The notes: generated by a model from the letters alone, not told the origin. Counted from the first letter of the stretch, positions 24,257 through 33,029 are shown. The stretch: DNA of 64,000 bases from Armatimonadota bacterium (GCA_018268315.1 JAFDWU010000004.1:27421-91420); one strand, 5' to 3'. Numbers and translations are program-made.

Positions 24257-24760
24257 ATGAGGAAAATAGCGCTTATCGGGTTCGCGCTTGCGGCTGTCAC
24301 CTCAGCTCAAGCATCAATCGTCATCACTCTTTCACAGGGTAACTACAGCTTCGACGGCAGCGGCAACTATCTGACCGACGAAGTCCTGACCCTCAGCACC
24401 GTCTCTGGCCTTAACGCCGGCGACACCCTGCACTACGTCTGCCAGAACATCGTAGGCGGGAGCGGCACTGCAACCTTCTCCAACGGAACGGATCAGCTGA
24501 TCTTTGACGTCACCGTGAACCACGCGGTCGTTAACGGCGTAACGTCGTCCGACGATGGCAACTGGACCTACGACGCGGCGAGCACCGGCGTCTTCGCGGG
24601 TATGACCGGCTCGGGCACCTTCAACCAGAGCTTCCACGCAAACGCAAATCAGTTCGCGGCAAGCCAATTCGTTGGCGATCTCGAAGTTGTTCCTGAACCG
24701 GCCTCGATGATTGCTCTCGGAGCAGGCGCGGCTGCAGTTATTCGACGCCGACGCAAATAA
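24257..24760 (+). CDS. PEP-CTERM protein, tandem paralogue B
   Basis: 167 aa from ATG 24257; GGAGAGG lies 3 nt before it. Signal peptide RKIALIGFALAAVTSAQA, and conserved blocks shared with paralogue A: ITLSQGNYSFDGSGNYLT, LNAGDTLHYVCQN, GTATFSNGTDQLIFDV and NQFAASQFVGDL. C-terminus VPEPASMIALGAGAAAVIRRR. Divergence is highest in the middle (residues about 95-115), as if surface loops evolve faster. Function unknown. Confidence 0.88.
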   Translation: MRKIALIGFALAAVTSAQASIVITLSQGNYSFDGSGNYLTDEVLTLSTVSGLNAGDTLHYVCQNIVGGSGTATFSNGTDQLIFDVTVNHAVVNGVTSSDDGNWTYDAASTGVFAGMTGSGTFNQSFHANANQFAASQFVGDLEVVPEPASMIALGAGAAAVIRRRRK

Positions 24761-24784
24761 ATTTCGGTTACCGGCTGGCTTGAC

Positions 24785-24819
24785 GGGTGCAGGTGAAAAC
24801 CTGCACCCTCTTACTTTTT
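24785..24819 (+). terminator. Rho-independent terminator between convergent PEP-CTERM genes
   Basis: Perfect 10-bp stem GGGTGCAGGT / ACCTGCACCC (24785-24794 and 24799-24808) with a GAAA loop, followed by a T-rich tract on the + strand. It serves paralogue B; the minus side lacks a T tract. Confidence 0.85.
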
Positions 24820-25651
24820 ATGCCTGCCGACGCCGACGGCAGATCGCTCCCACACCAAGCGCGAGCGCCGCCATGCTAGTTGGCTCCGGAACGGTTCCGT
24901 TATAGGTATTCACAATCACATCGTCCAGCACAATCTCCGTACGCAGGCCTGTCGGCGATGCCCAGTGCCCATAGTTCACCCAGTCAAACGTCACGCTGCT
25001 GGCAGAAGGCTTAAAGTACACCTGGTAGCGCTGAGAAGTGCCCAAACCCGAGCTCCCGCTCGGAGCGGCGAAGTACATGCTCGATTCGCCCGTCATGTTG
25101 AACTCGAAAATGCCGTCCCCTGAGAACTGACTTGTAGTAAAGCTTGCATCTTCGCCCGAAACCCAGAAATCCAACAGATAGGTCTGAGAGGTGTTCAAGC
25201 CGTTCAGCGTTTGGAACAGGCTCACGGGTCCGAAGGTCGGCTTCGGTTGAAAGACTGGCGTAGAACCGAAAGTGATCGTGCCATCGGGGTGGAAGACCGG
25301 AACGCCCGAGGTGATTGCCATGATGCCGGCGCCAAAGTAGAGACCGTCATTACCATCGGCAAGCGGCGCGCTACCTTCAAGGCCAGGCCCAGTGTCGTGA
25401 CCCCAAAGCGCGTAATTTGAGGAGCCACCCGAGGACTGCCAGCCGGTCAGATTGAAGTAGGGAGTATTGGCAGTGCCGGTAGCCCAATAAGAGAGGTTTG
25501 CCTGGGCGGGATCATCGGCTTCAAAGCTGCCGTTTGTGATCAGGTTGGAGCCGTGGTTGCCGACAAGCGTGTCGCCACTCTGAATGCTGAGGATGGATGC
25601 GCTGGCACCAGTGGCAAGCGCTAGACATGCAAGGAATGAAATTGATTTCAT
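24818..25651 (-). CDS. PEP-CTERM sorting domain protein
   Basis: 277 aa. Signal peptide KSISFLACLALATGASA, then a domain starting LITNGSFEADDP, the N-terminal signature of DUF642-like or carbohydrate-binding-like secreted domains. The C-terminus is VPEPTSMAALALGVGAICRRR. The body has several Ser/Gly-rich beta stretches including FEFNMTGESSMYF. It diverges from the PEP-CTERM gene at 25780 across a 128-bp gap. Confidence 0.85.
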   Translation of the reverse strand: MKSISFLACLALATGASASILSIQSGDTLVGNHGSNLITNGSFEADDPAQANLSYWATGTANTPYFNLTGWQSSGGSSNYALWGHDTGPGLEGSAPLADGNDGLYFGAGIMAITSGVPVFHPDGTITFGSTPVFQPKPTFGPVSLFQTLNGLNTSQTYLLDFWVSGEDASFTTSQFSGDGIFEFNMTGESSMYFAAPSGSSGLGTSQRYQVYFKPSASSVTFDWVNYGHWASPTGLRTEIVLDDVIVNTYNGTVPEPTSMAALALGVGAICRRRRQA

Positions 25652-25707
25652 GCTAAGAGTCAGTTAGCTGGGCCCCAAGTGTGACAGTGACCTCCGTACC
25701 TTTTCCG

Positions 25708-25719
25708 CATTTCTGGCAA
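25708..25719 (+). promoter_or_regulatory. 12-bp motif CATTTCTGGCAA shared by two PEP-CTERM upstream regions
   Basis: CATTTCTGGCAA ends 61 nt before the ATG at 25780. The identical 12-mer occurs on the minus strand at 48156-48167, 60 nt before the start at 48096. Equal spacing to unrelated PEP-CTERM genes suggests a shared promoter or activator site. Confidence 0.4.
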
Positions 25720-25779
25720 CCATACGGGTTCTTACGAAGACATGACCGTTTTGCCAGGAATTGTTATTAAACTATCCCC

Positions 25780-26562
25780 ATGCTTTGCTTCAAACGTGCC
25801 CTTTACTTAGCGCCAATCCTTGTTGGCGGAACGGCGCAGATGGCGGCCTCTCCGTTCGCCTATGCCACCAACTATGTTCAAGATCTCTACCGGATTGACC
25901 TCAATTCGTCGGCCAGCCAGTTCATCGGAAACATCGGCTTTGCCGCTCAGGGTCTTGCGCTCACCACGTCGGGAAGACTGTTTGCCACGAACAGCACTGG
26001 AAAACTGTTCGACGTCACCGGCGCGGTAGTGACGCCGATCATGAATCTCGGCGCGCTGCAGATTGGATCGATGGATGCCCAAGGAAACAACCTTTGGGGC
26101 TTCGACAATACTAGCAACAAGCTCTTTGAGTTCGACACCGTGAGCATGACCTTTGTGCAGTGGTCATCGGCAATCACCTTGCCAAGCCCGGTGAATGCGC
26201 TGACTATCGACTCATCGGGAAATTTCCTCGCGATGATAGGCTCCGGCACCTCGAACAAGATGATCAAGATCCAGAATGGAACCTGGGCGGCTTCTGTCAT
26301 TAACCCAAACCCTGGCCTGACCGATCTTTGCGAAGCGATGAACTTCCTTTCGGACGGCAACCTGTATGCGGCGGTGTTGGGAGACTGGCGATACGAGCTA
26401 GATCCGACCACAGGCGCCGTCATTAACGGTTTCTACAGCGGAATTCACCGAGACTGGGCGGATATGACCACCGACCGTCACAACGTGACGCCGGAGCCCT
26501 TAAGCCTTGCCGGGCTTTCGCTCTTCGGTCTGGCGCTACGACGAAGGAAGAATCAGTCCTGA
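25780..26562 (+). CDS. PEP-CTERM protein with propeller-like repeats
   Basis: 260 aa. Weak signal peptide (FKRALYLAPILVGGTAQ). The body has repeated strand blocks of the form GLALTTSGRLFATNSTGKLF and ALTIDSSGNFLAMIGSG, typical of an NHL- or YncE-like beta-propeller. The C-terminus is a shorter sorting signal, VTPEPLSLAGLSLFGLALRRR. Downstream is a 13-bp hairpin shared with the converging gene. Substrate or partner unknown. Confidence 0.82.
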   Translation: MLCFKRALYLAPILVGGTAQMAASPFAYATNYVQDLYRIDLNSSASQFIGNIGFAAQGLALTTSGRLFATNSTGKLFDVTGAVVTPIMNLGALQIGSMDAQGNNLWGFDNTSNKLFEFDTVSMTFVQWSSAITLPSPVNALTIDSSGNFLAMIGSGTSNKMIKIQNGTWAASVINPNPGLTDLCEAMNFLSDGNLYAAVLGDWRYELDPTTGAVINGFYSGIHRDWADMTTDRHNVTPEPLSLAGLSLFGLALRRRKNQS

Positions 26563-26569
26563 AAACCAA

Positions 26570-26599
26570 ACGGAGTCGGCCGCTTTCGGCCGACTCCGT
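26570..26599. terminator. Bidirectional-type hairpin between converging genes
   Basis: Perfect 13-bp stem ACGGAGTCGGCCG / CGGCCGACTCCGT with a CTTT loop. The T-rich run is on the minus side (TTTGGTTTT), so it best terminates the minus-strand gene ending at 26618; the + side has few T. Confidence 0.8.
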
Positions 26600-26617
26600 A
26601 AAGCTCAGGCGATCGAG

Positions 26618-27739
26618 TTAGCGGCGGACGATAACGTGCTTCACGTCCTTCGTGCGACCGTCCCAGCTCACCACTTCTACGCGGTATGTGCCAGGGGATA
26701 GATTGAACTCGAAGCTGAAGTTGCCGTTGCGTACGGTCGTGTCAACCGAGCGGACCTTATTATTGCCGCCGTCATACACATCAGCGCGCAGCTTAGGATA
26801 TGTTGAGTAACCGGTTACCCGCAGCAAGCCATTGATTGCCGAGTTGTCACGCGGCTGCTCAACCTTGATCTCCGCGGTACCAGCAAGAGGCGGCCTCTGA
26901 CCCTGGGTGAAGCCCTGCCGGATGAAGAAATTAACCTGCGAAGTCCGGCCACTCTGACGTGCGGTTACCAGCGCGCGGTAAATACCGGGCTCGAGCGTAA
27001 ACACGCGGACTCGATACTGACCGCGAGTAACAGGCCCAGCACTCTGGAACACTTGCTCGTTCTTACGGTTGAATATCTGCACGAAAACCCTTGGTTCAGT
27101 GCAAGATCCCTCAATGTAGACCCGATCATTCGTTCCGAATGTTTGGCTATTGCGGGGATAGGAAATGCTTAGACGCGTGTCGGATTCGGGACGGTTGCGG
27201 TTTCCGCCCCAGCCTTCGCTCTGCGTGTAAACGGTGCCGTTTTGAAGGCGAACTTCAATATCTCGCGTTTCGTAGTTACCACCCTTACGCACCTTAACCC
27301 TGTAGGTAAAGGACATGCGATCTTTTCGGTTGTTGCCACGCTCTCGGTCGTCGTTGTAATCGTTGTTATCGCCTTGGTCATTCTCAGAACGGCGTTGATT
27401 ACGCCAGCCCATTTGACCATCACCGGTTATGACGCTTTCCGTCATCGAGAGAAAGCCCTCTTTGGCGCTGCTAAAGTTGACATAGTTGGAACTAGACGTG
27501 TTGCGGCGGATGACATTCCGCACTGCATCCTGACCTGCTCTGATCTCGTTCTGCCCAGCTAAAAGCATGGAGGAAACGAGGAGACAACCGCTGATCAGGA
27601 GTACCTTTAATGATAAGAAGCGACTGGCTGCAAAGCCACTAGGAGTATCTGTAAAGCAAACCATATATGTTAAGACGACTAGGTTGGGTTCTAGTGTTGC
27701 GAAAGCGATCAGATTGATGACTACCTTAAGGCCGGGCAT
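26618..27739 (-). CDS. Secreted protein with carboxypeptidase-like/Ig repeats
   Basis: 373 aa from ATG 27739, chosen because GGAG sits 6 nt upstream (within codons of a possible ATG at 27751). Two N-terminal hydrophobic stretches. The middle is strongly charged with an Asn/Asp/Arg-rich linker. The C-terminal half holds three repeated beta units of about 75 residues ending in phrases such as TLEPGIYRALVTA and LSPGTYRVEVVSWDG, i.e. tandem Ig/T9SS-like modules. N-terminal boundary uncertain (ATG 27664 also possible). Confidence 0.65.
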   Translation of the reverse strand: MPGLKVVINLIAFATLEPNLVVLTYMVCFTDTPSGFAASRFLSLKVLLISGCLLVSSMLLAGQNEIRAGQDAVRNVIRRNTSSSNYVNFSSAKEGFLSMTESVITGDGQMGWRNQRRSENDQGDNNDYNDDRERGNNRKDRMSFTYRVKVRKGGNYETRDIEVRLQNGTVYTQSEGWGGNRNRPESDTRLSISYPRNSQTFGTNDRVYIEGSCTEPRVFVQIFNRKNEQVFQSAGPVTRGQYRVRVFTLEPGIYRALVTARQSGRTSQVNFFIRQGFTQGQRPPLAGTAEIKVEQPRDNSAINGLLRVTGYSTYPKLRADVYDGGNNKVRSVDTTVRNGNFSFEFNLSPGTYRVEVVSWDGRTKDVKHVIVRR

Positions 27740-27786
27740 TTTCTGCTCCATTGACTTTTTGCGCTCAATAACCTAAGCTTGCAGGC

Positions 27787-28539
27787 GTGACACCATCAGG
27801 TTCCGGCGCCGAATTCCCTACCTCCGCCTTCGCGGGCGACACCTCGCGGCCCCATACAGACTTTCAAAAGGAGCTAATGTCGCTCCTGAAGGGCCCTAGC
27901 CCTGCTCCTCGACAATTCAACTACGAGACCCTTGCGTGGCTCTCCGCCTCGTGGGACTCGGCCCAGTACATGATCAACCACATGGGCCTTGCCTCGAACC
28001 TAGAGCAGTGCGATCGCCTCATCGATTTTTCGCTTGGCCACTGCTCGGTAGAGGGGCTGATTCTAGAATTCGGCGTGTTCACCGGCCGATCGCTGGTGCA
28101 GATAGCAAAGTCCGTTGCACCGCGCACGGCGCACGGCTTCGATTCATTTGAAGGGCTGCCGGAGGACTGGACCTACTTCCAAAAGCAGGGTCGATTCAGC
28201 CTGGAGGGCCAAATCCCTGATTTCGGTGAGCCGAACATAGAGTGCCACAAGGGGTGGTTTGACCAGACGCTGGCGCCATTTCTTGCCGAGAATAGCGGGC
28301 CGATTCGCTTCCTGCACATCGATAGCGACCTCTACTCTTCCGCCAAAACCGTTCTTGACGCGCTCAAGGACCGCATCGTGCCGGGCACGGTGATTCTGTT
28401 CGACGAGTACTTGAACTACCCGGGCTGGCAGCAACACGAATACAAAGCCTGGCAAGAGCACGTGGCTTCTCAAAACCTGAAATATGAATACATTGGCTTC
28501 GCGTCGATGGATTATTCCGTTGCAGTGGTAGTTCGCTAG
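27787..28539 (+). CDS. TylF/MycF-family O-methyltransferase
   Basis: 250 aa SAM-dependent O-methyltransferase from GTG 27787. Core: ILEFGVFTGRSLVQIAKSV (SAM-binding loop), HGFDSFEGLPEDW, the metal/substrate region FLHIDSDLYSSAKTVLDAL and the acidic FDEYLNYPGWQQHEYKAW segment. Members methylate sugar or macrolide hydroxyls; in genomes like this they often modify cell-surface sugars. The stop overlaps the convergent methyltransferase gene by 4 bp. Confidence 0.88.
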   Translation: MTPSGSGAEFPTSAFAGDTSRPHTDFQKELMSLLKGPSPAPRQFNYETLAWLSASWDSAQYMINHMGLASNLEQCDRLIDFSLGHCSVEGLILEFGVFTGRSLVQIAKSVAPRTAHGFDSFEGLPEDWTYFQKQGRFSLEGQIPDFGEPNIECHKGWFDQTLAPFLAENSGPIRFLHIDSDLYSSAKTVLDALKDRIVPGTVILFDEYLNYPGWQQHEYKAWQEHVASQNLKYEYIGFASMDYSVAVVVR

Positions 28540-29195
28540 AACAGTTTGCGCCGGGGTTTGCTAACCATAAATGCGCCGCTGCGATCTTCCTTGTTCTCAT
28601 GCAGCAACTGCACGTTGCGCCAGTGCTTCTTTAGCCGCTCCATCCACCACTCTGGCGACTGGACGGTTAAATGCAAGCGCTTTCCAATGCGATCGCCAAA
28701 GCCATCAACTCGGAAGCTGATATCGAGATAGGTTTCCTTCGCGACCGACTTCGCGATCAGGGCAAGAACGTCATCCACCCGCTCCGGTGGAATGTGCTCC
28801 ATCACGTCGGTGCAGAAGCCGTAATCGGAGCGGAGTTCGACCGGCATTTCCCACATCGAGCAGCAAAGGAAGGGGATGGTGGGCGCCTTCAGCGCGTTGG
28901 AGGCGATATCGATCCCAAGCACCTTGTAGCCATGCTCGATAAGCCAAGAAGAAGCATAGCCGGGACCGCAGCCAAAGTCGATGAAACTGGAACCCTTCGG
29001 GGCTTTGGTGAGACCTACAAACTCCTCGGCTTGCTTAACACCATCGAAGTTCTGCCGGTATTCCGGCATGTCCCACATCTGTTCATACTTCTGCCTTTCA
29101 GATTCGCTCGCGCTATCCACGCCGAGAAGTTTAGCCCGAAGCCAAGCTGTTCTTCCGGTGCCACCCTTGGAAGTTGACCCCGACGGACAATACAT
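28536..29195 (-). CDS. Class I SAM-dependent methyltransferase
   Basis: 219 aa with motif I IDFGCGPGYASSWL, motif II GIDIASNALKAP and the LDIS core, plus TDVMEHIPPE. Substrate unknown. The first 25 residues are polar and may be non-coding; GTG 29120 is another possible start. It converges tightly on the TylF-like gene and diverges from a membrane protein. Confidence 0.82.
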   Translation of the reverse strand: MYCPSGSTSKGGTGRTAWLRAKLLGVDSASESERQKYEQMWDMPEYRQNFDGVKQAEEFVGLTKAPKGSSFIDFGCGPGYASSWLIEHGYKVLGIDIASNALKAPTIPFLCCSMWEMPVELRSDYGFCTDVMEHIPPERVDDVLALIAKSVAKETYLDISFRVDGFGDRIGKRLHLTVQSPEWWMERLKKHWRNVQLLHENKEDRSGAFMVSKPRRKLF

Positions 29196-29246
29196 GGGTA
29201 CGATGCCTACTGTTTGAGGCGCGGCATCTCGCTGCTATGGGTTCAT

Positions 29247-30857
29247 ATGGAAGCTATTAGGCAGTCGACATGGAAAACGAAGGTGCTCGACGCCCGGCCT
29301 ATCCTCCTCGCCCTTGTCGTCATCGGCCTCACCTGCACATTTGATACCGGCGTCTTCTCCCAAGGACTCAAATTCCAGAGCCACATTTTCCGCGCATTCC
29401 TCATTCGAGGGTTGGGCTTCCTCCTTGTGTGCGGGCTGGGATACGGCGCTAAGTGGATGGCGGGCGAGATCAAGAAGGGCAACACCCTGGTTCGCAGATG
29501 GGTTCAGTACGGAGGCGCTTACTTTGCCTTCAATCTGTTGCTGCTTCTGATCTGCTGGCCGGGGGCGTACCGCCAGGACGAGTTCTGGATTATCAACTTT
29601 GCGCGCACGCTGGATTACGTTTACTGGCAGCACTACCTCACCTCGATGTTCTACATGGTGTCGTGGACCGTCATCCCGGTACTGTCCAGCCCGATCATCA
29701 TCGAGTGCCTGATGGCTTCCATCGTAGTGGGCTATCTCGTAGCGTTTTACTCAACGCGGCTACCGAAGCCGCGGATCGCCCTGCTTTTCTTCATTCCCTT
29801 TCTGTTGCCGCCGGTGCTGGATAACAACTTGTATCCCATGCGCACCACGCCCTGGACCTATCTGATCCTCGGCGTGATCGCCTGGCTGGTGACGCTTGGG
29901 CCGCAGAAGGCGGTCAACTCACCGCGGCGGCTTTGGAGCCTTATCGCCTTGCTAGCGCTAATTGGGGCGTGGCGAGCCGAAGGCATCATCCTGCTTGCCG
30001 TCTTCCTTCCCTTCATCCTTGCCTACACCTGGAAGAGCATTGGCGTTCAATCGCGCTTAGCGCTTGCCTTAATGCCCCTTCTTGGAATGAAGGTGCTTGG
30101 CTTGCCGATGGCAGACGATCCGGGCATTTCAAGCCACCGATATGAAGTCACCGCGTTCGTCGGCCCCCTTGCGCCCTTGATTGCCAAGTACGAGAACGAC
30201 CCTGCCCATAAGCAAGATATTCACAGCCTCGCCAAGGTGTTCAACTTCGAGCCATTTAAGAAGAAGCCGGGCGGCATCGCCTTTTGGAGCGGTGGTGTGA
30301 AGGATACGTTCACGCCTGAGGAGTACCTGGCGGCCCGCTCCGCGTTTCTCCATCTTGCGATGGCTTCGCCGAGCTCGGTCTGGCAGGAGCGGCTTCAACT
30401 TTTTCTCGAGTCGAACGGCTTCGGGGGCTTCAACCAGGTTCGAGCCACCAACTTCGTCTTTGACCGAGACGACCACGACCAACTTGACCCTCTCATTAAA
30501 CGGAAGATGGCGCGCTGGCCGCTCTTCCACCCCATCAACGCAGAACTGCGCAAGCAGATCGTCTCTCTTCTGCAGATGCGCGAAGCCTCCGGTTTTAAGG
30601 AGCTCCCTGGAAGCTGGCTGCTTTACGATGGGCTGCTTGGTTTTGTCGCCGCGTTTGCGGCGTTGGGGGTTTCGCTTCGCAAGGGGAATCTGATGATTGT
30701 AGGGGCTTGCCTTGCGATGCTGCTGTGCGCGGCGGGCATCTTCCTCACCGCCCCCCAGAGCTTCTTCTTCTACTACTTCTACCTCTACATCGGCGGCCCG
30801 GTGTTGCTGCTGCTGGCGATCTTCGAGCGGAAGCGCCGGCTACAAATGGGTAGGTGA
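29247..30857 (+). CDS. Large polytopic membrane protein (glycosyltransferase-like)
   Basis: 536 aa from ATG 29247; a TTG at 29214 would add 11 residues. About ten to eleven hydrophobic segments. The motif AYRQDEFWIINFARTLDYVYWQ after helix three is reminiscent of lipid-linked-sugar transferases and related polytopic enzymes (an acidic-aromatic loop between TM helices). A large soluble loop (residues about 290-440) is extracytoplasmic or cytoplasmic. C-terminal helices end with ERKRRLQ. Assignment to a glycosyltransferase-like class is tentative. Confidence 0.6.
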   Translation: MEAIRQSTWKTKVLDARPILLALVVIGLTCTFDTGVFSQGLKFQSHIFRAFLIRGLGFLLVCGLGYGAKWMAGEIKKGNTLVRRWVQYGGAYFAFNLLLLLICWPGAYRQDEFWIINFARTLDYVYWQHYLTSMFYMVSWTVIPVLSSPIIIECLMASIVVGYLVAFYSTRLPKPRIALLFFIPFLLPPVLDNNLYPMRTTPWTYLILGVIAWLVTLGPQKAVNSPRRLWSLIALLALIGAWRAEGIILLAVFLPFILAYTWKSIGVQSRLALALMPLLGMKVLGLPMADDPGISSHRYEVTAFVGPLAPLIAKYENDPAHKQDIHSLAKVFNFEPFKKKPGGIAFWSGGVKDTFTPEEYLAARSAFLHLAMASPSSVWQERLQLFLESNGFGGFNQVRATNFVFDRDDHDQLDPLIKRKMARWPLFHPINAELRKQIVSLLQMREASGFKELPGSWLLYDGLLGFVAAFAALGVSLRKGNLMIVGACLAMLLCAAGIFLTAPQSFFFYYFYLYIGGPVLLLLAIFERKRRLQMGR

Positions 30858-30889
30858 ACCAGGCTCATCGCCCAGTTCACCCTGCCACA

Positions 30890-31393
30890 CTACTTCTTCC
30901 GAATCAAGTCGATTCCGTGAAGATCGACCGGCTTTCCGTCCTTGTCGTAGACCTGCAGCATCGCCTTGTAGTGGTTGTCATCCACTAGCCGCGCAAGCGA
31001 CCGATAGCGCTCGTGATCACCAGTCATCTCGCGAAACTCGCAGACCAGTTCCCCGCCATTCAGCGTGTAGTAGCCGTAATAAACCGCGTCGTGACCATGC
31101 ACATCCACGTAAAACACCTTCTTCTCCACCTTATCGATGGCGAAGTGGCTGTGGACCTCCATATCCATGATGTGGCCGTTGCCGTTAATGGTCTGGTGAT
31201 CCGCGCTGAACGTGTAGGTCAACGCCAGTTTCAACGGAGACTTGGGGTCAGCGGGCACCCAGGTGCCGCCGATCATGCGCGCCATTGCGTTGAACGTTGC
31301 CTCCGGCGATTCCGCCTGTTTAGACGGCTGACCGGACGAGATTCCGATTGCGGCGATTAGCGCCGCCGATGTGATGAATTTCATTGATTTCAT
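30890..31393 (-). CDS. Secreted DUF1579-like small protein
   Basis: 167 aa with signal peptide KFITSAALIAAIGISSG. The mature part begins ATFNAMARMIGGTWVPADPKS and continues with lipocalin-like beta-strands (ALTYTFSADHQTINGNGHI). The pattern matches DUF1579-type exported proteins that often accompany SRPBCC/AHSA1 genes. It follows the ArsR-SRPBCC fusion, sharing a 4-bp ATGA overlap, so the two are translated together. Confidence 0.65.
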   Translation of the reverse strand: MKSMKFITSAALIAAIGISSGQPSKQAESPEATFNAMARMIGGTWVPADPKSPLKLALTYTFSADHQTINGNGHIMDMEVHSHFAIDKVEKKVFYVDVHGHDAVYYGYYTLNGGELVCEFREMTGDHERYRSLARLVDDNHYKAMLQVYDKDGKPVDLHGIDLIRKK

Positions 31394-32187
31394 TGAATTG
31401 CTCCTTCGTAACGCTTGCCCTCTTCCAGGTATCCCTTGAGAGCCTTTTCGATAATTGTCTTGATGCCGCTGGTGAACATCGGCTCCATCTCAGGTGGCAC
31501 CACTCCCCACAAGACCAATTCCTTCTTGTAGATCGTCCCGTCGCCGTCCGGCTCCATGGTTTCGGTGTTGAACGAGCTCATGCCGTTGTTAAGCGCACTC
31601 GGCCCGCTGGTAACCACCTTGCGGCCGGGCTCCAACCACACGATGACGCCGTATAGCGCGCCATGGCCATTGCCCCAATCCTCGTACACCTTGCCCATCA
31701 GGCGGTTCTCGCACACCACCTTGCCGTCCGGCTTGAACCGGTGGGGCCACCAATTGTCGATTTCCTCCGTCACCGCCTTGTACACCTGCTCCGGCGTGGC
31801 GGCAAACCGCGCTTCCATGTGGAAGCGCACACTTGCATCTGCGTTATGTTCCATTCGTCGTTTATCTGCTCCAAGTTCAAGATGCCGCTCCAACGCCGTA
31901 GTGGCTTTGGCCGCGTGTGAGACCAGCGGGTTCACCCATCGCTCGTACACTCGCTGGATCGGCACTGCGTTCAAGTAGTTGAAGCGCTGCCTTCCCTCGC
32001 GGCGGACGAGCACAAGTTCCGCTGCCTCCAGTACGCCCAAGTGCTGCATCACCGCAAAGCGGCTAAGGTCTGGAAACGCGGTGGCAAGCGCGCCGGTGGT
32101 CTTTGGACCATCGCGAAGCATGTCCAACATGCTCCTTCGGATCGCGCTCGACAGGGCCTTCCAGACTGGATCCAGCTCTTCAAGCAT
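31390..32187 (-). CDS. ArsR-type HTH fused to SRPBCC (AHSA1) domain
   Basis: 265 aa. Residues about 1-95 form an ArsR winged helix: DPVWKALSSAIRRSMLDML, DLSRFAVMQHLGVLEAAELV and VLVRREGRQRFNYLN. Residues about 115-260 are an AHSA1/SRPBCC domain (FHMEARFAATPEQVYKAVTE, NWWPHRFKPDGKVV, VVTSGPSAL) with a hydrophobic cavity for a ligand. The design suggests a ligand-responsive repressor. It probably controls itself through the palindrome overlapping its -10 box and is coupled to the secreted DUF1579-like gene. Confidence 0.85.
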   Translation of the reverse strand: MLEELDPVWKALSSAIRRSMLDMLRDGPKTTGALATAFPDLSRFAVMQHLGVLEAAELVLVRREGRQRFNYLNAVPIQRVYERWVNPLVSHAAKATTALERHLELGADKRRMEHNADASVRFHMEARFAATPEQVYKAVTEEIDNWWPHRFKPDGKVVCENRLMGKVYEDWGNGHGALYGVIVWLEPGRKVVTSGPSALNNGMSSFNTETMEPDGDGTIYKKELVLWGVVPPEMEPMFTSGIKTIIEKALKGYLEEGKRYEGAIQ

Positions 32188-32191
32188 AACG

Positions 32192-32209
32192 TGTGATAAT
32201 TATATCACA
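32192..32209 (-). promoter_or_regulatory. Autoregulatory operator overlapping the -10 box
   Basis: Perfect 7-bp inverted repeat TGTGATA-ATTA-TATCACA. On the minus strand it contains TATAAT at 32204-32199. Transcription would begin near 32192, only about 5 nt before the ATG at 32187, so the mRNA would be nearly leaderless and a dimeric repressor bound here would block RNA polymerase. Confidence 0.75.
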
Positions 32210-32252
32210 TATTATTCTATGAAGCTGCCAGCGCCGAAAATGACCGGATTTT

Positions 32253-33029
32253 TTACTTAGAGCTTGGCTTTGGGCGTTGGTTGAATAGCTCGAACGCGAG
32301 CTTCCATGCGCCTTGTTCCCGAATCCACAGATGCACGTAGGCGGTGTGGGGCAGGTTCGAGTTGGCGAAGTCCAGCGTGCCGTAGGTGTAGGCAAGCGAG
32401 CCGTCGGAACTACAGCCTCCCCCCATCGAAGTGATCTTGGTCGCGTTGCCAAGGGTCACACTCGGGTGGTTGATGAAAACCGCATTCTTGGCCGCGACAA
32501 GTTGACGGATGTCCTGCCATCCCTTGCCGAGGTCTGGCAACAAGGAATCAAGCTTTTCCAGTTCCTCTTGGGTCGCAGGTTTGGAGGTTTCCGCCGCCAC
32601 CTTCTCGAGCGAGGCGGTAAAGGCCGTTCTGCCGCAGCCGCCGTCGAAGACAACCTTCCAAACGCCGTCTTTCTTCTGCCACACCGACGAAAAGACTCCC
32701 GTCACCGGCTCCTTCGCACCTGCGGGAAGGTACGAAAAGGGGCCGGAATTGAAGCCAAAATCGCCGCTGGCGGCGACGATCGATACCTTTGGCTCCCACG
32801 TCATCGTTGCCTCAGCCGGACTAGGAAGCTCGGCAAACGATTCTTTCGCTTTTCGCGGATCAGGGCCGAAACTTACTGCGTCGTCGGCGAAGTTCGCCAT
32901 GAAGCTCGCCTTCATTCCCTTTTCTTTGCTTAACGCGCTGAAAGCGCGCTCGGCGGCGATGAGTTCTTCGAGGGCGGTGGGTTGCTGCATGATGGCGAGG
33001 AGACAAAGTGGCAGTAGCGGCATCGCCAA
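32253..33029 (-). CDS. Secreted SnoaL/DUF4440-like protein
   Basis: 258 aa with short signal peptide (MPLLPLCLLAIMQQPTA). Two similar halves: ALEELIAAERAFSALSKEKG ... VFSSVWQKKDGVWKVVFDGG, and LVAAKNAVFINHP ... HTAYVHLWIREQGAWKLAFEL. Each ends in the W-x-x-x-x-G-x-W-K pattern of the NTF2/SnoaL fold, suggesting a tandem duplication of a DUF4440 domain. Function unknown. Confidence 0.75.
   Translation of the reverse strand: MAMPLLPLCLLAIMQQPTALEELIAAERAFSALSKEKGMKASFMANFADDAVSFGPDPRKAKESFAELPSPAEATMTWEPKVSIVAASGDFGFNSGPFSYLPAGAKEPVTGVFSSVWQKKDGVWKVVFDGGCGRTAFTASLEKVAAETSKPATQEELEKLDSLLPDLGKGWQDIRQLVAAKNAVFINHPSVTLGNATKITSMGGGCSSDGSLAYTYGTLDFANSNLPHTAYVHLWIREQGAWKLAFELFNQRPKPSSK

Noticed and set aside
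28671..29177. 168-aa + strand open frame opposite a methyltransferase
   Set aside because: Opposite strand carries clear SAM-binding motifs; this frame has no recognisable domain.
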